DNA of 64,000 nucleotides from Modestobacter roseus (GTDB lineage: Bacteria > Actinomycetota > Actinomycetes > Mycobacteriales > Geodermatophilaceae), in assembly GCF_007994135.1 (NCBI RefSeq), contig NZ_VLKF01000001.1, forward strand, positions 744,001 through 808,000, in the 5' to 3' direction. Under the pieces are notes generated by a model that ran no database searches, was not told where the DNA came from, and worked only from the letters and a program-made list of their open reading frames with translations. Both the position numbers and the translations under genes were made by a program. Of this stretch, positions 8,218-19,834 are shown piece after piece (position 1 is the stretch's first letter; every line of letters starts with the position of its first letter).

Positions 8218-9411
8218 ATGTCCGAACTCCTCTCCGCCGCCCGCGCCGACGCCGACCGCACCCTGGACCTGCGCCGCCGGCTGCACCGCCGTCCGGAGAT
8301 CGGCCTGCACCTGCCGGAGACGCAGGCCGCCGTCGTCGAGGCCTTCGCCGGCCTGCCGGTCGAGCTGACCACCGGCACCACCACCAGCTCGGTGGTCGGC
8401 GTGCTCCGCGGCGCCCGGCCCGGGCCGACCTACCTGCTGCGCGCCGACATGGACGCGCTGCCGGTGCAGGAGGACACCGGGCTGCCCTTCGCCTCCGAGG
8501 TGCCCGGGGTGATGCACGCCTGCGGTCACGACACCCACGTCGCGATGCTGCTGGGCGCGGCCCGGCTGCTCGCCGCGCGCCGCGATCAGCTCGCCGGGCA
8601 GGTCGTGTTCATGCTGCAGCCGGGGGAGGAGGGGTTCCACGGCGCCCGGTTCATGCTCGAGGAGGGGCTGCTGGACGCCGTCCCCGAGGCGCCGGTGAGC
8701 GGCGCCTTCGCGCTGCACATCTCCACGGTGTTCCCGACCGGGACGATCAACGTCCGGCCCGGCCCGATGATGGCCTCGGCCGACCAGTTCCGGATCACCG
8801 TGCACGGCCGCGGCGGGCACGCCTCCACCCCGCACCTGGCCGCCGACCCGGTGCCGGTCGCCGCGGAGATCATCCTGGCGCTGCAGTCGATGGTCACCCG
8901 CCGCGCCGACGTCTTCGACCCCGCCGTCGTCACCGTCGGCCACCTGGAGGCCGGCCGCACCGACAACATCATCCCGGAGACCGCACTGGTGCACGGCACG
9001 ATCCGCACCCTGTCCGCCGAGCGCCGGGCCGACATGGTGGCGTCGGTGCAGCGGGTGGGCGAGCACGTCGCCGCCGCGCACGAGCTGCGCGGGGAGTTCG
9101 AGCGGGTCGAGGGCTACCCGGTCACCGTCAACGACGCCGGGGTCGCCGCGCAGGTCACCGCCGCGGCCGCCGCGATGCTGGGCGAGGACGCCAGCGCCGT
9201 CATGGAGTGGCCGCTGATGGGTGCGGAGGACTTCTCCTACGTGCTGGAGCGGGTGCCGGGCGCGATGGCCTTCCTCGGCGCCTGCCCGCCCGACCTCGAC
9301 CCGGCCACCGCCCCGGGCAACCACTCGAACCTGGTGGTCTTCGACGAGGACGCGCTGCCCGCCGGCGTCGCCCTCTACGCCCAGATGGCGATGGACGCCC
9401 TGGCGGGCTGA
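8218..9411 (+). CDS. M20 family amidohydrolase
   Basis: A 397-residue M20D-type metallohydrolase related to N-acyl-amino-acid (hippurate-like) amidohydrolases and IAA-amino acid hydrolases. Two-metal motifs are visible: LRADMDALPVQE, HACGHDTHVAMLLGAA, QPGEEGFHGA and later EDFSYVLERVPG. The N-terminal LRRRLHRRPEIGLHLPET is characteristic of the subfamily. The start is ATG at 8218. It follows the pirin-like gene by 39 bases and could be co-transcribed. It likely cleaves an acyl or aminoacyl amide in the cytoplasm; the exact substrate cannot be told. Confidence 0.9.
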   Translation: MSELLSAARADADRTLDLRRRLHRRPEIGLHLPETQAAVVEAFAGLPVELTTGTTTSSVVGVLRGARPGPTYLLRADMDALPVQEDTGLPFASEVPGVMHACGHDTHVAMLLGAARLLAARRDQLAGQVVFMLQPGEEGFHGARFMLEEGLLDAVPEAPVSGAFALHISTVFPTGTINVRPGPMMASADQFRITVHGRGGHASTPHLAADPVPVAAEIILALQSMVTRRADVFDPAVVTVGHLEAGRTDNIIPETALVHGTIRTLSAERRADMVASVQRVGEHVAAAHELRGEFERVEGYPVTVNDAGVAAQVTAAAAAMLGEDASAVMEWPLMGAEDFSYVLERVPGAMAFLGACPPDLDPATAPGNHSNLVVFDEDALPAGVALYAQMAMDALAG

Positions 9412-9425
9412 CCCCGGGTCGGGGC

Positions 9426-9504
9426 TTCGATCAGGTTCCCTGATCGAAGGGCGTCCGCCTGCACCGACGTTGGTGCAGGGGGACGCCCTTCGGTGCAGGG
9501 GGAT
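9426..9504 (+). repeat. Composite palindromic repeat, copy 2 (left flank of AbiEi-like gene)
   Basis: Order on the plus strand: palindrome TTCGATCAGG-N-CCTGATCGAA (9427-9449), then a hairpin with arms GGGCGTCC-CCTGCACC and GGTGCAGGGGGACGCCC (to about 9490), then an extra half-arm CGGTGCAGGGGGAT. It is an inverted copy of 10686-10768 and shares the layout of 780-859. It lies between convergent genes, so it may also serve as a terminator. Confidence 0.85.
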
Positions 9505-9518
9505 CGGGTACAACGCTG

Positions 9519-10526
9519 TCAGGCGGCGGACCACCGGGGCGTCACCCGGAGACCGCCGTTCCACAGCTCCGTGCGGTAGCGGGGTGCCCCGGGCCGGCCA
9601 CCGCTCAACAAGGCGCGCAGCCGTGTGACCTTGCCGTCGAGTCGGCCGTCCAGGTCCTCGGGCGCGATCCGCACTCCCCGCAGGTCGAGGTCGAGCAGAT
9701 CGTCCTGACGGCGCTTCTCGTCCCAGAGCACCTGAGCGGGCGTCCGGTTTCGCCAGGGGTCGGTGTACTTGACCCTGCCGTCGCACTCGGCGAAGACCCC
9801 GTGTTCGGGCCAGTACATGTCGAGTACGGCGATCAGCCGGGACCCGACGCGGACCGCCTGCTGCAGAAGCGGCTCGGGCAGGCCGGCATCGAGCAGAGCC
9901 AGGCGGGTCAGCGTCTCGTGTGGAGAGTGTGCGCCGACGCGAGCCAGCGAGAAGGCACGGGCGGCGCGACCGCAGCCGACCCAGTGCGTCTGGGCGAGGG
10001 CGGCCGCGCGCAGTTCGTCCAGCGTCGTCCGCCCATCGGCCAACGCGTCATCGACGGCCACGACCGTGTCGGGGAGAGCCCATTCCCGGCCGACGTCCGC
10101 GAGCGTGCGAGGGACCGTGGTAAGGGAGACGCCGTCCTGGATGACGACGTCACCGAGAGGGAGCGCCGCTTCGCTGATCCGGTAGCCACGGCCGGTGCGG
10201 AACTGCTCGGGGTCGGTCAGTCGCACGTCGGTCTCGGGGGAACGGGGCAGGACGAGCCCGTGCAACCGGGCGGCCGAGCCGTGGCTGACCGCGGCGCCGG
10301 ACCGGTCGAGGCGGCGGAGCACGGCCGCGCACTCGAGGCGGTGCGCCCGCCCCATGGCCTCGTGCTCGTGCCACACGTCAGCGGTCGTGTAGACGCCGAA
10401 CCGGATGCGGCGCCACTCGCCGGAGCGCAGGAGAGGTCCGATGGCCTTCGGGTGGACGCCGGCGGCCAGGGCATCAGAGGTCGCGAAGACGCCGGCGTGG
10501 CGACTCATCGCGCGGGTGAGGCTCAT
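9519..10526 (-). CDS. AbiEi-like antitoxin-domain / DUF559-type nuclease-fold protein
   Basis: A 335-residue protein. Residues 1-60 look like the winged-helix AbiEi domain (MSRHAGVFATSDALAAGVHP, then RRIRFGVYTTADVW). The C-terminal third resembles a DUF559/Vsr-like PD-(D/E)XK fold (AVLDMYWPEHGVFAECDGRV, then WDEKRRQDDLL). Such orphan genes are common in actinobacteria, and their activity is largely untested. No partner toxin lies beside it. The ATG at 10526 was chosen as the first start of the conserved part. The gene sits between inverted ~80 bp repeats, which suggests insertion as a unit into the region before aceE (inference). Confidence 0.75.
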   Translation of the reverse strand: MSLTRAMSRHAGVFATSDALAAGVHPKAIGPLLRSGEWRRIRFGVYTTADVWHEHEAMGRAHRLECAAVLRRLDRSGAAVSHGSAARLHGLVLPRSPETDVRLTDPEQFRTGRGYRISEAALPLGDVVIQDGVSLTTVPRTLADVGREWALPDTVVAVDDALADGRTTLDELRAAALAQTHWVGCGRAARAFSLARVGAHSPHETLTRLALLDAGLPEPLLQQAVRVGSRLIAVLDMYWPEHGVFAECDGRVKYTDPWRNRTPAQVLWDEKRRQDDLLDLDLRGVRIAPEDLDGRLDGKVTRLRALLSGGRPGAPRYRTELWNGGLRVTPRWSAA

Positions 10527-10685
10527 GATCACGGCGTCACCGTGCCGCGGGAAGGTGCCGGTCGGGAAGCCGTGCCGGCGAGCTGTGGACCACCGGCGCA
10601 GCTGTGGACGACTGCCCGGCATGACCGAACCCTGCGGTAGCAGGCGTCCGCGGTACTGGGCGCTACATCCGTCATCCGCCTGCAC

Positions 10686-10768
10686 GTCGTCCCCCTGCGC
10701 CAAAAGGCGTCCCCCCGCACCGATGTTGGTGCGGGGGGACGCCTTTGAATCAGGTCACCTGATCGAAC
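10686..10768 (-). repeat. Composite palindromic repeat, copy 3 (right flank of AbiEi-like gene)
   Basis: In plus-strand order: half-arm (GTCCCCCTGCGCC), hairpin 10703-10746 with arms AAAGGCGTCCCCCCGCACC and GGTGCGGGGGGACGCCTTT, then palindrome AATCAGGT-CACCTGATC and GAACCC. Read on the minus strand it aligns with 9426-9504 over about 80 bases with a modest number of mismatches, many of them compensatory in the hairpin arms. Confidence 0.85.
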
Positions 10769-10792
10769 CCCCAGGGGGCGTGGACATAGTGC

Positions 10793-13594
<2,802 letters not shown>

Positions 13595-13861
13595 GGGCAC
13601 ATCGTCCCCTGCCGGGGTAGCGCGCGTCACGCGGCCCGCCCGTGGCGTCCTGCAGAACGGGATCCGGGGGCTCCGCGGGCCCGCCGCGGTGCGCTCCCGG
13701 AGGCGGTCGGGACGTCGGGCCGGCCACCCGATGAGCCGGTCGGGTATCGCTGAGGGCCTCCGAACCAGCAGACTGTCGGTCCACCGGCACCGCGCGGGGT
13801 GTGTGATCGTGCGCAGGACCGCCGGAACCGATCTACTGGGACACATGGAGGACGAGCAGGG

Positions 13862-14290
13862 ATGAGCGTCGACTCGGGCAGCACCAGCATGGCTGCCCGG
13901 CTGGGGATCAAGCCGGGCATGGTCGTGCAAGAGCTCGGCTGGGACGAGGACGTCGACGACCAACTGCGCGACTCCGTCGAGGAGCTCTCGGGCAGCGAGA
14001 TGGTCGACGAGGACTCCGACGAGGTGGCCGACGTCGTCCTGCTGTGGTGGCGGGAGGAGGACGGCGACCTGATCGACGCCCTCGTCGACTCCATCGCCGC
14101 GCTGGCCGACGACGGCGTGGTGTGGCTGCTGGTGCCGAAGTCCGGGCGTCCCGGCCACGTCGAGCCCGGCGACGTCACCGAGGCGGCGCCGACGGCGGGG
14201 CTGCAGCAGACCTCGAGCATCTCCGCGGCCAAGGAGTGGTCGGGCATCCGCCTGGTCACGCCCAAGGCGGCCCGCCAGCCCCGCCGCTGA
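13862..14290 (+). CDS. DUF3052 family protein
   Basis: A 142-residue acidic protein whose pattern ([40 protein letters not shown], then [11 protein letters not shown]) matches DUF3052, related to Rv2239c. It has no known biochemical role. The ATG at 13862 has AGCAGGG directly before it. It is divergent from aceE across a 267-base gap and precedes ahpE on the same strand. This aceE/DUF3052/ahpE neighbourhood is conserved in mycobacteria (recalled). The C-terminus is basic (KAARQPRR). Confidence 0.88.
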   Translation: MSVDSGSTSMAARLGIKPGMVVQELGWDEDVDDQLRDSVEELSGSEMVDEDSDEVADVVLLWWREEDGDLIDALVDSIAALADDGVVWLLVPKSGRPGHVEPGDVTEAAPTAGLQQTSSISAAKEWSGIRLVTPKAARQPRR

Positions 14291-14294
14291 GGAA

Positions 14295-14350
14295 GGACCC
14301 CCTCGCCCCCCACCGCTCTCGGGCTCGCGGTGGGCCCCTGCGAGGGGGCC
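14295..14350. repeat. Long-hairpin repeat (family C), copy 1
   Basis: A 56-base imperfect palindrome: outer arms GGACCCCCTCGC and GCGAGGGGGCC, inner arms CCCACCGC and GCGGTGGG around a loop containing CTCGGGCTC. The same design recurs at 26251-26306. It lies between two plus-strand genes, right after the DUF3052 stop, and may act as a terminator. Confidence 0.8.
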
Positions 14351-14387
14351 GTTCCAGCACGTCGGCCGCTGCGGCACGATCGGGCTC

Positions 14388-14849
14388 ATGAGCCTCTCCG
14401 TCGGCGACGTCGCGCCCGAGTTCAGCCTGCCCGACCAGGACAGGCAGCCGGTCTCGCTGAACGGGCTGCGCGGCTCGCCGGTGCTGGTGGTCTTCTACCC
14501 CTTCGCGTTCTCCGGCACCTGCACCGGCGAGCTCTGCCAGCTGCGCGACGACCTCGCCACCTACAGCGCGGCCGGCGTCCGGGTCGTGGCGATCTCCACC
14601 GACCCCGTGTTCAGCCTCAAGGCGTTCCGCGAGAAGGAGCGCCTGCAGTTCCCGCTGCTGTCGGACTTCTGGCCGCACGGGGCGACCGCGCAGGCCTACG
14701 GGGTGTTCAACGAGCGGGCCGGCATGGCGCTGCGCGGCACGTTCCTGGTCGACGCCGACGGCGTGGTCGCCTTCACCGAGGTCAACCAGCCCGGTGACGC
14801 GCGGGCCCAGTCGGGGTGGAAGGACGCGGTCGTCCGGCTCGCCTCCTGA
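14388..14849 (+). CDS. ahpE: AhpE-type one-Cys peroxiredoxin
   Basis: A 153-residue thioredoxin-fold peroxidase that reduces hydroperoxides and peroxynitrite. The peroxidatic cysteine is in the [17 protein letters not shown] motif (PxxxT/SxxC), about residue 45, with a further cysteine 5 residues on. The usual AhpE arginine is likely within [11 protein letters not shown]. Length matches mycobacterial AhpE (153). The start is ATG at 14388. It follows the DUF3052 gene after a hairpin repeat. One-Cys AhpE enzymes use mycothiol/mycoredoxin as reductant in actinobacteria (known), which is expected here. Confidence 0.9.
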   Translation: MSLSVGDVAPEFSLPDQDRQPVSLNGLRGSPVLVVFYPFAFSGTCTGELCQLRDDLATYSAAGVRVVAISTDPVFSLKAFREKERLQFPLLSDFWPHGATAQAYGVFNERAGMALRGTFLVDADGVVAFTEVNQPGDARAQSGWKDAVVRLAS

Positions 14850-14943
14850 TCCCGGCGGCCGGTGAACGGCCCGCGTGCAGGGCCCGCTGCGAGCTCGCGA
14901 GTGGCGGGGGCGGGAGGGTGACCTCCCGCTACCCTGGCCGCAC

Positions 14944-15015
14944 GGGCGCGTAGCTCAGCGGGAGAGCTCTCGCCTTACAAGCGAGCGGTCGCAGGTTCGA
15001 TCCCTGCCGCGCCCA
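14944..15015 (+). tRNA. tRNA-Val (anticodon UAC)
   Basis: A complete cloverleaf. Acceptor arms are GGGCGCG (14944-14950) and CGCGCCC (15008-15014) with A at 15015. The D-stem is GCTC/GAGC, the anticodon stem CTCGC/GCGAG with loop CTTACAA, and the T-arm is GCAGG-TTCGATC-CCTGC. Positions 34-36 are TAC (14976-14978), decoding GUA/GUG valine codons. CCA is not encoded (ACCG follows). A plausible -10 element, TACCCT, lies at 14930-14935. Confidence 0.97.
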
Positions 15016-15057
15016 CCGGTCCTTCCGGAACCAGTTCGTCACTCCGTCGGGGTGGCT

Positions 15058-17781
15058 GTGCTCAATGCGACCTGCGGCACAGCCGATGTGGCTCACGTGC
15101 TGCGCAGACCGACGACGACGCGACGCCGCCCCCGCCCGGGCGCCGGCCGCGGCGTCCCGCTGTGGGTGCACCTGAGCGCGCTGGTCGCCGTACCGCTGGT
15201 CGGGGTCGCGGTGCTGACCGCGGCGACGACCCGGTCCAGCATCGCCGAGGCGGCCAGCGCGACCCGTGCGGAGGCGGCGGTCGGGGCGCTGGCGCACCTG
15301 GACACCGCCCGCAGCAGCGTGGAGCAGGAGATCCTGCCGACCCTGGCGCTCGCGGTCATCGACCGGCCCGCCACCGCCACCGACCTGGGGCTGCCGGTCG
15401 CCGTCCTGGCGCAGCAGCGAGCCATGGTGCAGGCGACGCTGCAGACCGCACGGGCGACCACCGACGAGGCGCTCGCGCAGACCGCCCGCGGCACCTACGG
15501 GGCCGACGCGGCCGTCCGGGCGCGCGCCCAGCTGAGCACGTTGCGGGATCGGGCCGACACCTTCGCCGTCTCCGTCGAGGGCATCTACCTGGGCTACCTC
15601 GCCATCTCCAACGACCTGGTGCACACCCAGCGGGCGGTGGCCGCGGCGGCCACCGCCGAGGGGCTGCCACCCCGGACCCAGCGCGCCATCCAGGACGTGC
15701 AGGTGGTGGCCCAGCTGGCCACCGCCGCCAGCCGGCAGACACCGCTCTACCTGGGCGCCGTCTTCGGCGGCACGGGCACGTTGATCGGCTCCCAGCTGGC
15801 CTGGGAGACCGGCTGGCTGGCCTACAGCGACGCGCTGGAGCAGATGCAGGAGCTGTCCCAGACGTCGCTGCGGACGGCCTGGGAGGGCGCGCGCGGCGTC
15901 GAGGTGTCGAGGACGCTGGACCAGCTGCTCGGACCGGCACCCGGTGGGGGCCGGCCGACGTCTCCCGACGTCTCCCGGATGCTGTCGCTGCTGCAGCAGA
16001 GCGGCGAGCGCGACGCGCTGCTGAGCGGGCTGGTGCACACCGCTGCGGACAGCGCCCGGGCCTCGGCCGCGGCCGACCGGGACCAGGCGGTGGACCGGCG
16101 CAACCGCACGCTGGTGGGCGCCGTGCTCGTGGTCCTGCTGTCGCTGCTGAGCGTGCTCGTCGTCGGCCGGGCGGTGGCCCGCGCGCTGCGGGTGCTCGCC
16201 GGGCAGGCCGGCCACGTCAGCGACGGTGCGCTCGTGCAGGTCGAGGTCGCCGGTCCCCGGGAGGTGCGCACCGTCTCGGCCGCGCTGGCCTCCGCGGTGG
16301 CCAGCCTCCGGCGCGTGCAGGAGCAGGCCCGCGCCGTCGCCCGGGGCGACCTGGACAACGCCCTGCTCGCCGAGCCGCTCCCCGGTCCGCTGGGCGAGGT
16401 CGTGCACGCCTCGGTCCGCCAGATCGTCAGCTCGGTGCGCCAGCGGGAGGAGCTGCAGTCGGCGCTGGCCCACCGCGCCGCCCACGACCCGCTCACCGAG
16501 CTGCCCAACCGGGCGCAGGCGAGGCAGCTGACCGAGTCGGCGCTCTTCCGCGCCCGCCGCTCCGGCGCGATGACCGGGCTGCTCTTCGTCGACCTCGACG
16601 GGTTCAAGGCGGTCAACGACACGCACGGGCACGCCTGCGGCGACGAGGTGCTGCGCGCCGTCGCCGGACGGCTGGAGTCCGCGGTCCGCTCGGGGGACGT
16701 CGTCTGCCGCCTGGGCGGGGACGAGTTCGTCGTCCTGGTCGAGCCGGTGGCGGCCGAGCGCGACCTGCTGGAGCTCGCCGAGCGGCTGATCGCGGAGGTC
16801 AGCCGGCCGATCGCGGTCGGCGGTCACCAGCTGCGGGTGGGGGCGAGCATCGGTGTCGCGGTCGGCCGGGACGCCGCCACCGACGCCGACGTGCTCTTCG
16901 CCGAGGCCGACGCGGCCGCCTACCGCGCCAAGCGGCACGGCCGCGGCCGGGCCGAGGTGTTCGACGAGACGCTGCGCGCGCAGCTCGCCGATCGGGCCGA
17001 GCTGGAGGCCGCGGTCGCCGCGGGCCTGGCCGCCGGGGAGATGCTGCTGCACTACCAGCCGGTGGTCGACGCCCGCACCGGGCAGCTCACCGGCTTCGAG
17101 GCGCTGGTGCGCTGGGACCGCCCGGGAGTCGGCATGGTGCCCCCGGACGTCTTCGTCCCGGCGGCCGAGGGCTCGCGACTGATCTGCGACCTGGACCGCT
17201 GGGTGCTGCACGAGGCCACCCGGCAACTGGCCGCCTGGCGGGGCAGCGTGCCGCTGCCCCCGGGGCACCCGGAGCCGACGGTGGCGGTGAACGTCTCCGG
17301 CCGGCACCTGGCCGACCGGCAGGTGGTCACCGACGTCGCCGACGCCCTGGCCGCGTCCGGGCTGCCCGCGCACCTGCTGGTGCTCGAGGTGACCGAGACG
17401 GTGCTGGTCGACGACCTGGTGGCCATCGAGCACCTGGTGGCGTTGCGGGCGATGGGCACCGCGATCGCGATCGACGACTTCGGCACCGGCTACACCTCCA
17501 TCGGCCAGCTGCGGCACATGCCGGTCGACACGCTCAAGATCGACCGCAGCTTCGTCGCCTCGACCGACCCCGGCGCGAGCGAGCTCGTCGCGCTGATGAT
17601 CCGCGCGGCGCACACCTTCGGGCTGACCGTCGTCGCCGAGGGCGTCGAGGAGCCCGGTCAGCTGGACCGGCTGCGGGCCGAGGGCTGCGACCACGCGCAG
17701 GGCTTCCTGCTGCACCGCCCGCTGCCGCCCGCGGCGGTCGAGGCGCTGCTGGCCCGGACGGCGGTCCCCGCGCCGCGCTGA
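15058..17781 (+). CDS. Membrane GGDEF-EAL c-di-GMP signalling protein
   Basis: About 907 residues. A first membrane helix (LWVHLSALVAVPLVGVAVLT, about 37-58) and a second (LVGAVLVVLLSLLSVLVVG, about 351-374) enclose a helical extracytoplasmic sensor of about 290 residues. A HAMP-like linker follows. The GGDEF domain has an intact active site (LGGDEFVV, about 552) with DVDLDGFKAVND-like metal and substrate segments. The EAL domain is intact (GFEALVRW, about 680; VTETVLVDD; IDDFGTGYTS; VAEGVEE). Both synthesis and breakdown of c-di-GMP are therefore possible. The start is uncertain (GTG at 15052, 15058, 15088 or 15097). Reading upstream in frame would run through the tRNA, so the gene must begin after 15015. 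Confidence 0.9.
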   Translation: MLNATCGTADVAHVLRRPTTTRRRPRPGAGRGVPLWVHLSALVAVPLVGVAVLTAATTRSSIAEAASATRAEAAVGALAHLDTARSSVEQEILPTLALAVIDRPATATDLGLPVAVLAQQRAMVQATLQTARATTDEALAQTARGTYGADAAVRARAQLSTLRDRADTFAVSVEGIYLGYLAISNDLVHTQRAVAAAATAEGLPPRTQRAIQDVQVVAQLATAASRQTPLYLGAVFGGTGTLIGSQLAWETGWLAYSDALEQMQELSQTSLRTAWEGARGVEVSRTLDQLLGPAPGGGRPTSPDVSRMLSLLQQSGERDALLSGLVHTAADSARASAAADRDQAVDRRNRTLVGAVLVVLLSLLSVLVVGRAVARALRVLAGQAGHVSDGALVQVEVAGPREVRTVSAALASAVASLRRVQEQARAVARGDLDNALLAEPLPGPLGEVVHASVRQIVSSVRQREELQSALAHRAAHDPLTELPNRAQARQLTESALFRARRSGAMTGLLFVDLDGFKAVNDTHGHACGDEVLRAVAGRLESAVRSGDVVCRLGGDEFVVLVEPVAAERDLLELAERLIAEVSRPIAVGGHQLRVGASIGVAVGRDAATDADVLFAEADAAAYRAKRHGRGRAEVFDETLRAQLADRAELEAAVAAGLAAGEMLLHYQPVVDARTGQLTGFEALVRWDRPGVGMVPPDVFVPAAEGSRLICDLDRWVLHEATRQLAAWRGSVPLPPGHPEPTVAVNVSGRHLADRQVVTDVADALAASGLPAHLLVLEVTETVLVDDLVAIEHLVALRAMGTAIAIDDFGTGYTSIGQLRHMPVDTLKIDRSFVASTDPGASELVALMIRAAHTFGLTVVAEGVEEPGQLDRLRAEGCDHAQGFLLHRPLPPAAVEALLARTAVPAPR

Positions 17782-17793
17782 GCGGTGCCCCGA

Positions 17794-19752
17794 TCAGTCG
17801 TCGTCGCCGCGGACCCCGGCCCACCGGCCCGGCGTGGTCTCCCGGACCAGCCGGCGGGCGGCGTCGACCTCCCGGGCCACCAGCGCCAGCACCCCCTCGG
17901 CGTGCACCTCCGCGTCGTCGGGGAGGCGGTGCGCGCGGAGGTCCTGTTCGAGCTCCCGGATCGCCTTGCACAGCACGGCGACCTGGCCGGTCTCGGGCAC
18001 CGGCTCACCCGCGCGCAGCTCGATCACCGCCTCGGTGACCGCGTCGGAGGTCCGCTCCAGCTGCACGATGACCGGGTACCAGGCGGCGGCGCGGGTGCTC
18101 ACCGGCGGTGGCTCGGCCAGCCGCCGCTGCAGCTGCGTCTGCAGCTCGGCCAGCGCCCGGTAGCTGGCCCGGCGAGCCCGGCGGGTGGCCTCCGGGCTGC
18201 CGGTGAACGCCGCGTCGACGAAGCGTTCCAGCGCGAGGATCGCGGCGCGCAGCGCGTCGTCCAGCGGCGCCCGCCAGGTCTGCGGCCACAGCAGGTAGCC
18301 GAACACCAGCACGATCGCGCAGCCGATGAGCGTGTCGACCAGCCGGGCGCCGACCAGACCGGCGCCGGCCGGGGTGGCCAGGTCCAGCAGCAGGATGATC
18401 AGCGGGGTCTGGAAGACCGAGAACAGCCCGAAGCTGCCGCTGCGCGCCCAGGGCAGCGCCGCCGCCGACACGGCCAGGGGGAGCAGGATCCAGGCGTCCC
18501 GCGAGACGACCATCAGCAGCAGCGAGCCGATCAGGACGCCGAGCAGCGTGCCGGCGCCGCGGTGCACGGCCCGGGTGAACACCGACCCGTAGTCGGGCTT
18601 CAGGACGATCGCCACGGTGAGCAGCACCCAGTAGGGGCGCTCGACCGGCAGCGTCTGGCGGGCGATCTCGGCGACGGTCATGCACAGCGTCAGCCGGACG
18701 ACGAAGGAACGGGAGTCGGCGTCGCCCACCGTGCGGTCGACCAGGTCGCGGGCGCGGGCCCGGCGGTCGACCTGCGGGCGGGGGACGGCGGCCGAGGCGC
18801 GCTCCTCCGGGTCGCCCACCACGTTCCACGCCAGCCGGATCCCGTGGCGGACGGCGCGTCGCTGCGAGGGCCCGTCCTCCACCGGCGGCGGGCGCTCCCC
18901 GGCGAGCGGGCGGCGCTCGGTCACGGCGGTGGCCAGGGCGCGGGCGGCGCCGATGTCCCGGGAGTCGGCGGCGACGCCGGTGCGGGCGCTGGCGACCGCC
19001 GCCTCGACCAGCGGCGCGGCCGAGTTCAGCACCCCGGCCAGCTCGCCGAGCTCGGCGCTGCGCCCGGCCGCGCGGCTGCGGGCGTGGATCACCCGGTCGT
19101 AGCCGGTGTTCAGCGCCAGGGTCAGCGCCCGCCGGGCCTCCTCGGCCCCCTCGGTGCCGACCGCCTCCAGCAGCTCGGCCACCCGGGTGAACACCGCGCC
19201 GACCGCGGCCCGGTCGGGGTCGTCGTGCTCGGTGCGGGCCTGCAGCAGCACGGCGAGGGTGCCCAGCGCGGCGCCGGCCAGGAACCAGCCGACCTCCCCG
19301 GCGAGCGGCAGGGGGGTCTGCAGACCGGAGGAGATGGCCGTGTAGACGAGCAGCTGCAGCGCACCGAGCGACAGCGGTGCGCTGACCGCGCTGATCAGCG
19401 CCGCCAGCGCGGAGACCGTGGCGAGCAGCAGCACCGGTGCCCAGCCGCCGCCGGTCAGTGCGTGCCCGACCACCAGGCCCAGCCCGCCGAGCAGCGATGC
19501 GGCCGCGACGCGGCGAAGGCGGATGCGCAGCGGCCCCTGCTGCGGGGCGAGCGTGGCCGCCAGGGCGCCCATGGTGCCGAAGACCCCTCCGCCCAGCGCG
19601 CCCCCCGTCGTCCCCCCGAGGGCCAGCGCGACGGCGAGCGGGGCGGGCACGACGAGCCCGAAGCGGACGACGTCGCGCCACGGGACGGAAGGGCGGTTGG
19701 TGTGCACGAGCTCCTCGAGCCACGCCGGCGCCCGCAAGCCCCTGTCCGCCAC
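17794..19752 (-). CDS. FUSC-family integral membrane protein
   Basis: A 652-residue protein with two membrane blocks. The first is at about residues 30-175 (FGLVVPAPLAVALALG, GGLGLVVGHAL and others). The second is at about 350-500 (YWVLLTVAIVLKPDYG, LLGVLIGSLLLMVVS, LIILLLDLATPAGAG). Cytoplasmic helical regions follow each block. The PYWVLLTVAIVLKPDYGSVFTRAVHR stretch, given here only as a landmark around residue 400, starts the FUSC-like domain related to YccS and aromatic-acid efflux proteins. The GTG at 19752 has AGGG upstream. It is divergent from the ABC exporter with an 82-base shared control region. The transported substrate is unknown. Confidence 0.85.
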   Translation of the reverse strand: MADRGLRAPAWLEELVHTNRPSVPWRDVVRFGLVVPAPLAVALALGGTTGGALGGGVFGTMGALAATLAPQQGPLRIRLRRVAAASLLGGLGLVVGHALTGGGWAPVLLLATVSALAALISAVSAPLSLGALQLLVYTAISSGLQTPLPLAGEVGWFLAGAALGTLAVLLQARTEHDDPDRAAVGAVFTRVAELLEAVGTEGAEEARRALTLALNTGYDRVIHARSRAAGRSAELGELAGVLNSAAPLVEAAVASARTGVAADSRDIGAARALATAVTERRPLAGERPPPVEDGPSQRRAVRHGIRLAWNVVGDPEERASAAVPRPQVDRRARARDLVDRTVGDADSRSFVVRLTLCMTVAEIARQTLPVERPYWVLLTVAIVLKPDYGSVFTRAVHRGAGTLLGVLIGSLLLMVVSRDAWILLPLAVSAAALPWARSGSFGLFSVFQTPLIILLLDLATPAGAGLVGARLVDTLIGCAIVLVFGYLLWPQTWRAPLDDALRAAILALERFVDAAFTGSPEATRRARRASYRALAELQTQLQRRLAEPPPVSTRAAAWYPVIVQLERTSDAVTEAVIELRAGEPVPETGQVAVLCKAIRELEQDLRAHRLPDDAEVHAEGVLALVAREVDAARRLVRETTPGRWAGVRGDDD

Positions 19753-19834
19753 GACCCAACCCTGCCACCCGCCAGCGGCGCGCTGCGGCACGGCGTCGCA
19801 CACTGGACGCCGTGCCGCGCCCCGGATCCGCCTC

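Noticed and set aside
793-10768. CRISPR-like array from the recurring palindromes
   Set aside because: Copies are kilobases apart, not regularly spaced, vary in orientation, and no cas genes are present.
14875-15060. In-frame extension of the first GGDEF-EAL gene upstream to 14875
   Set aside because: It would run through the complete tRNA-Val gene, so it is an accident of an open frame.
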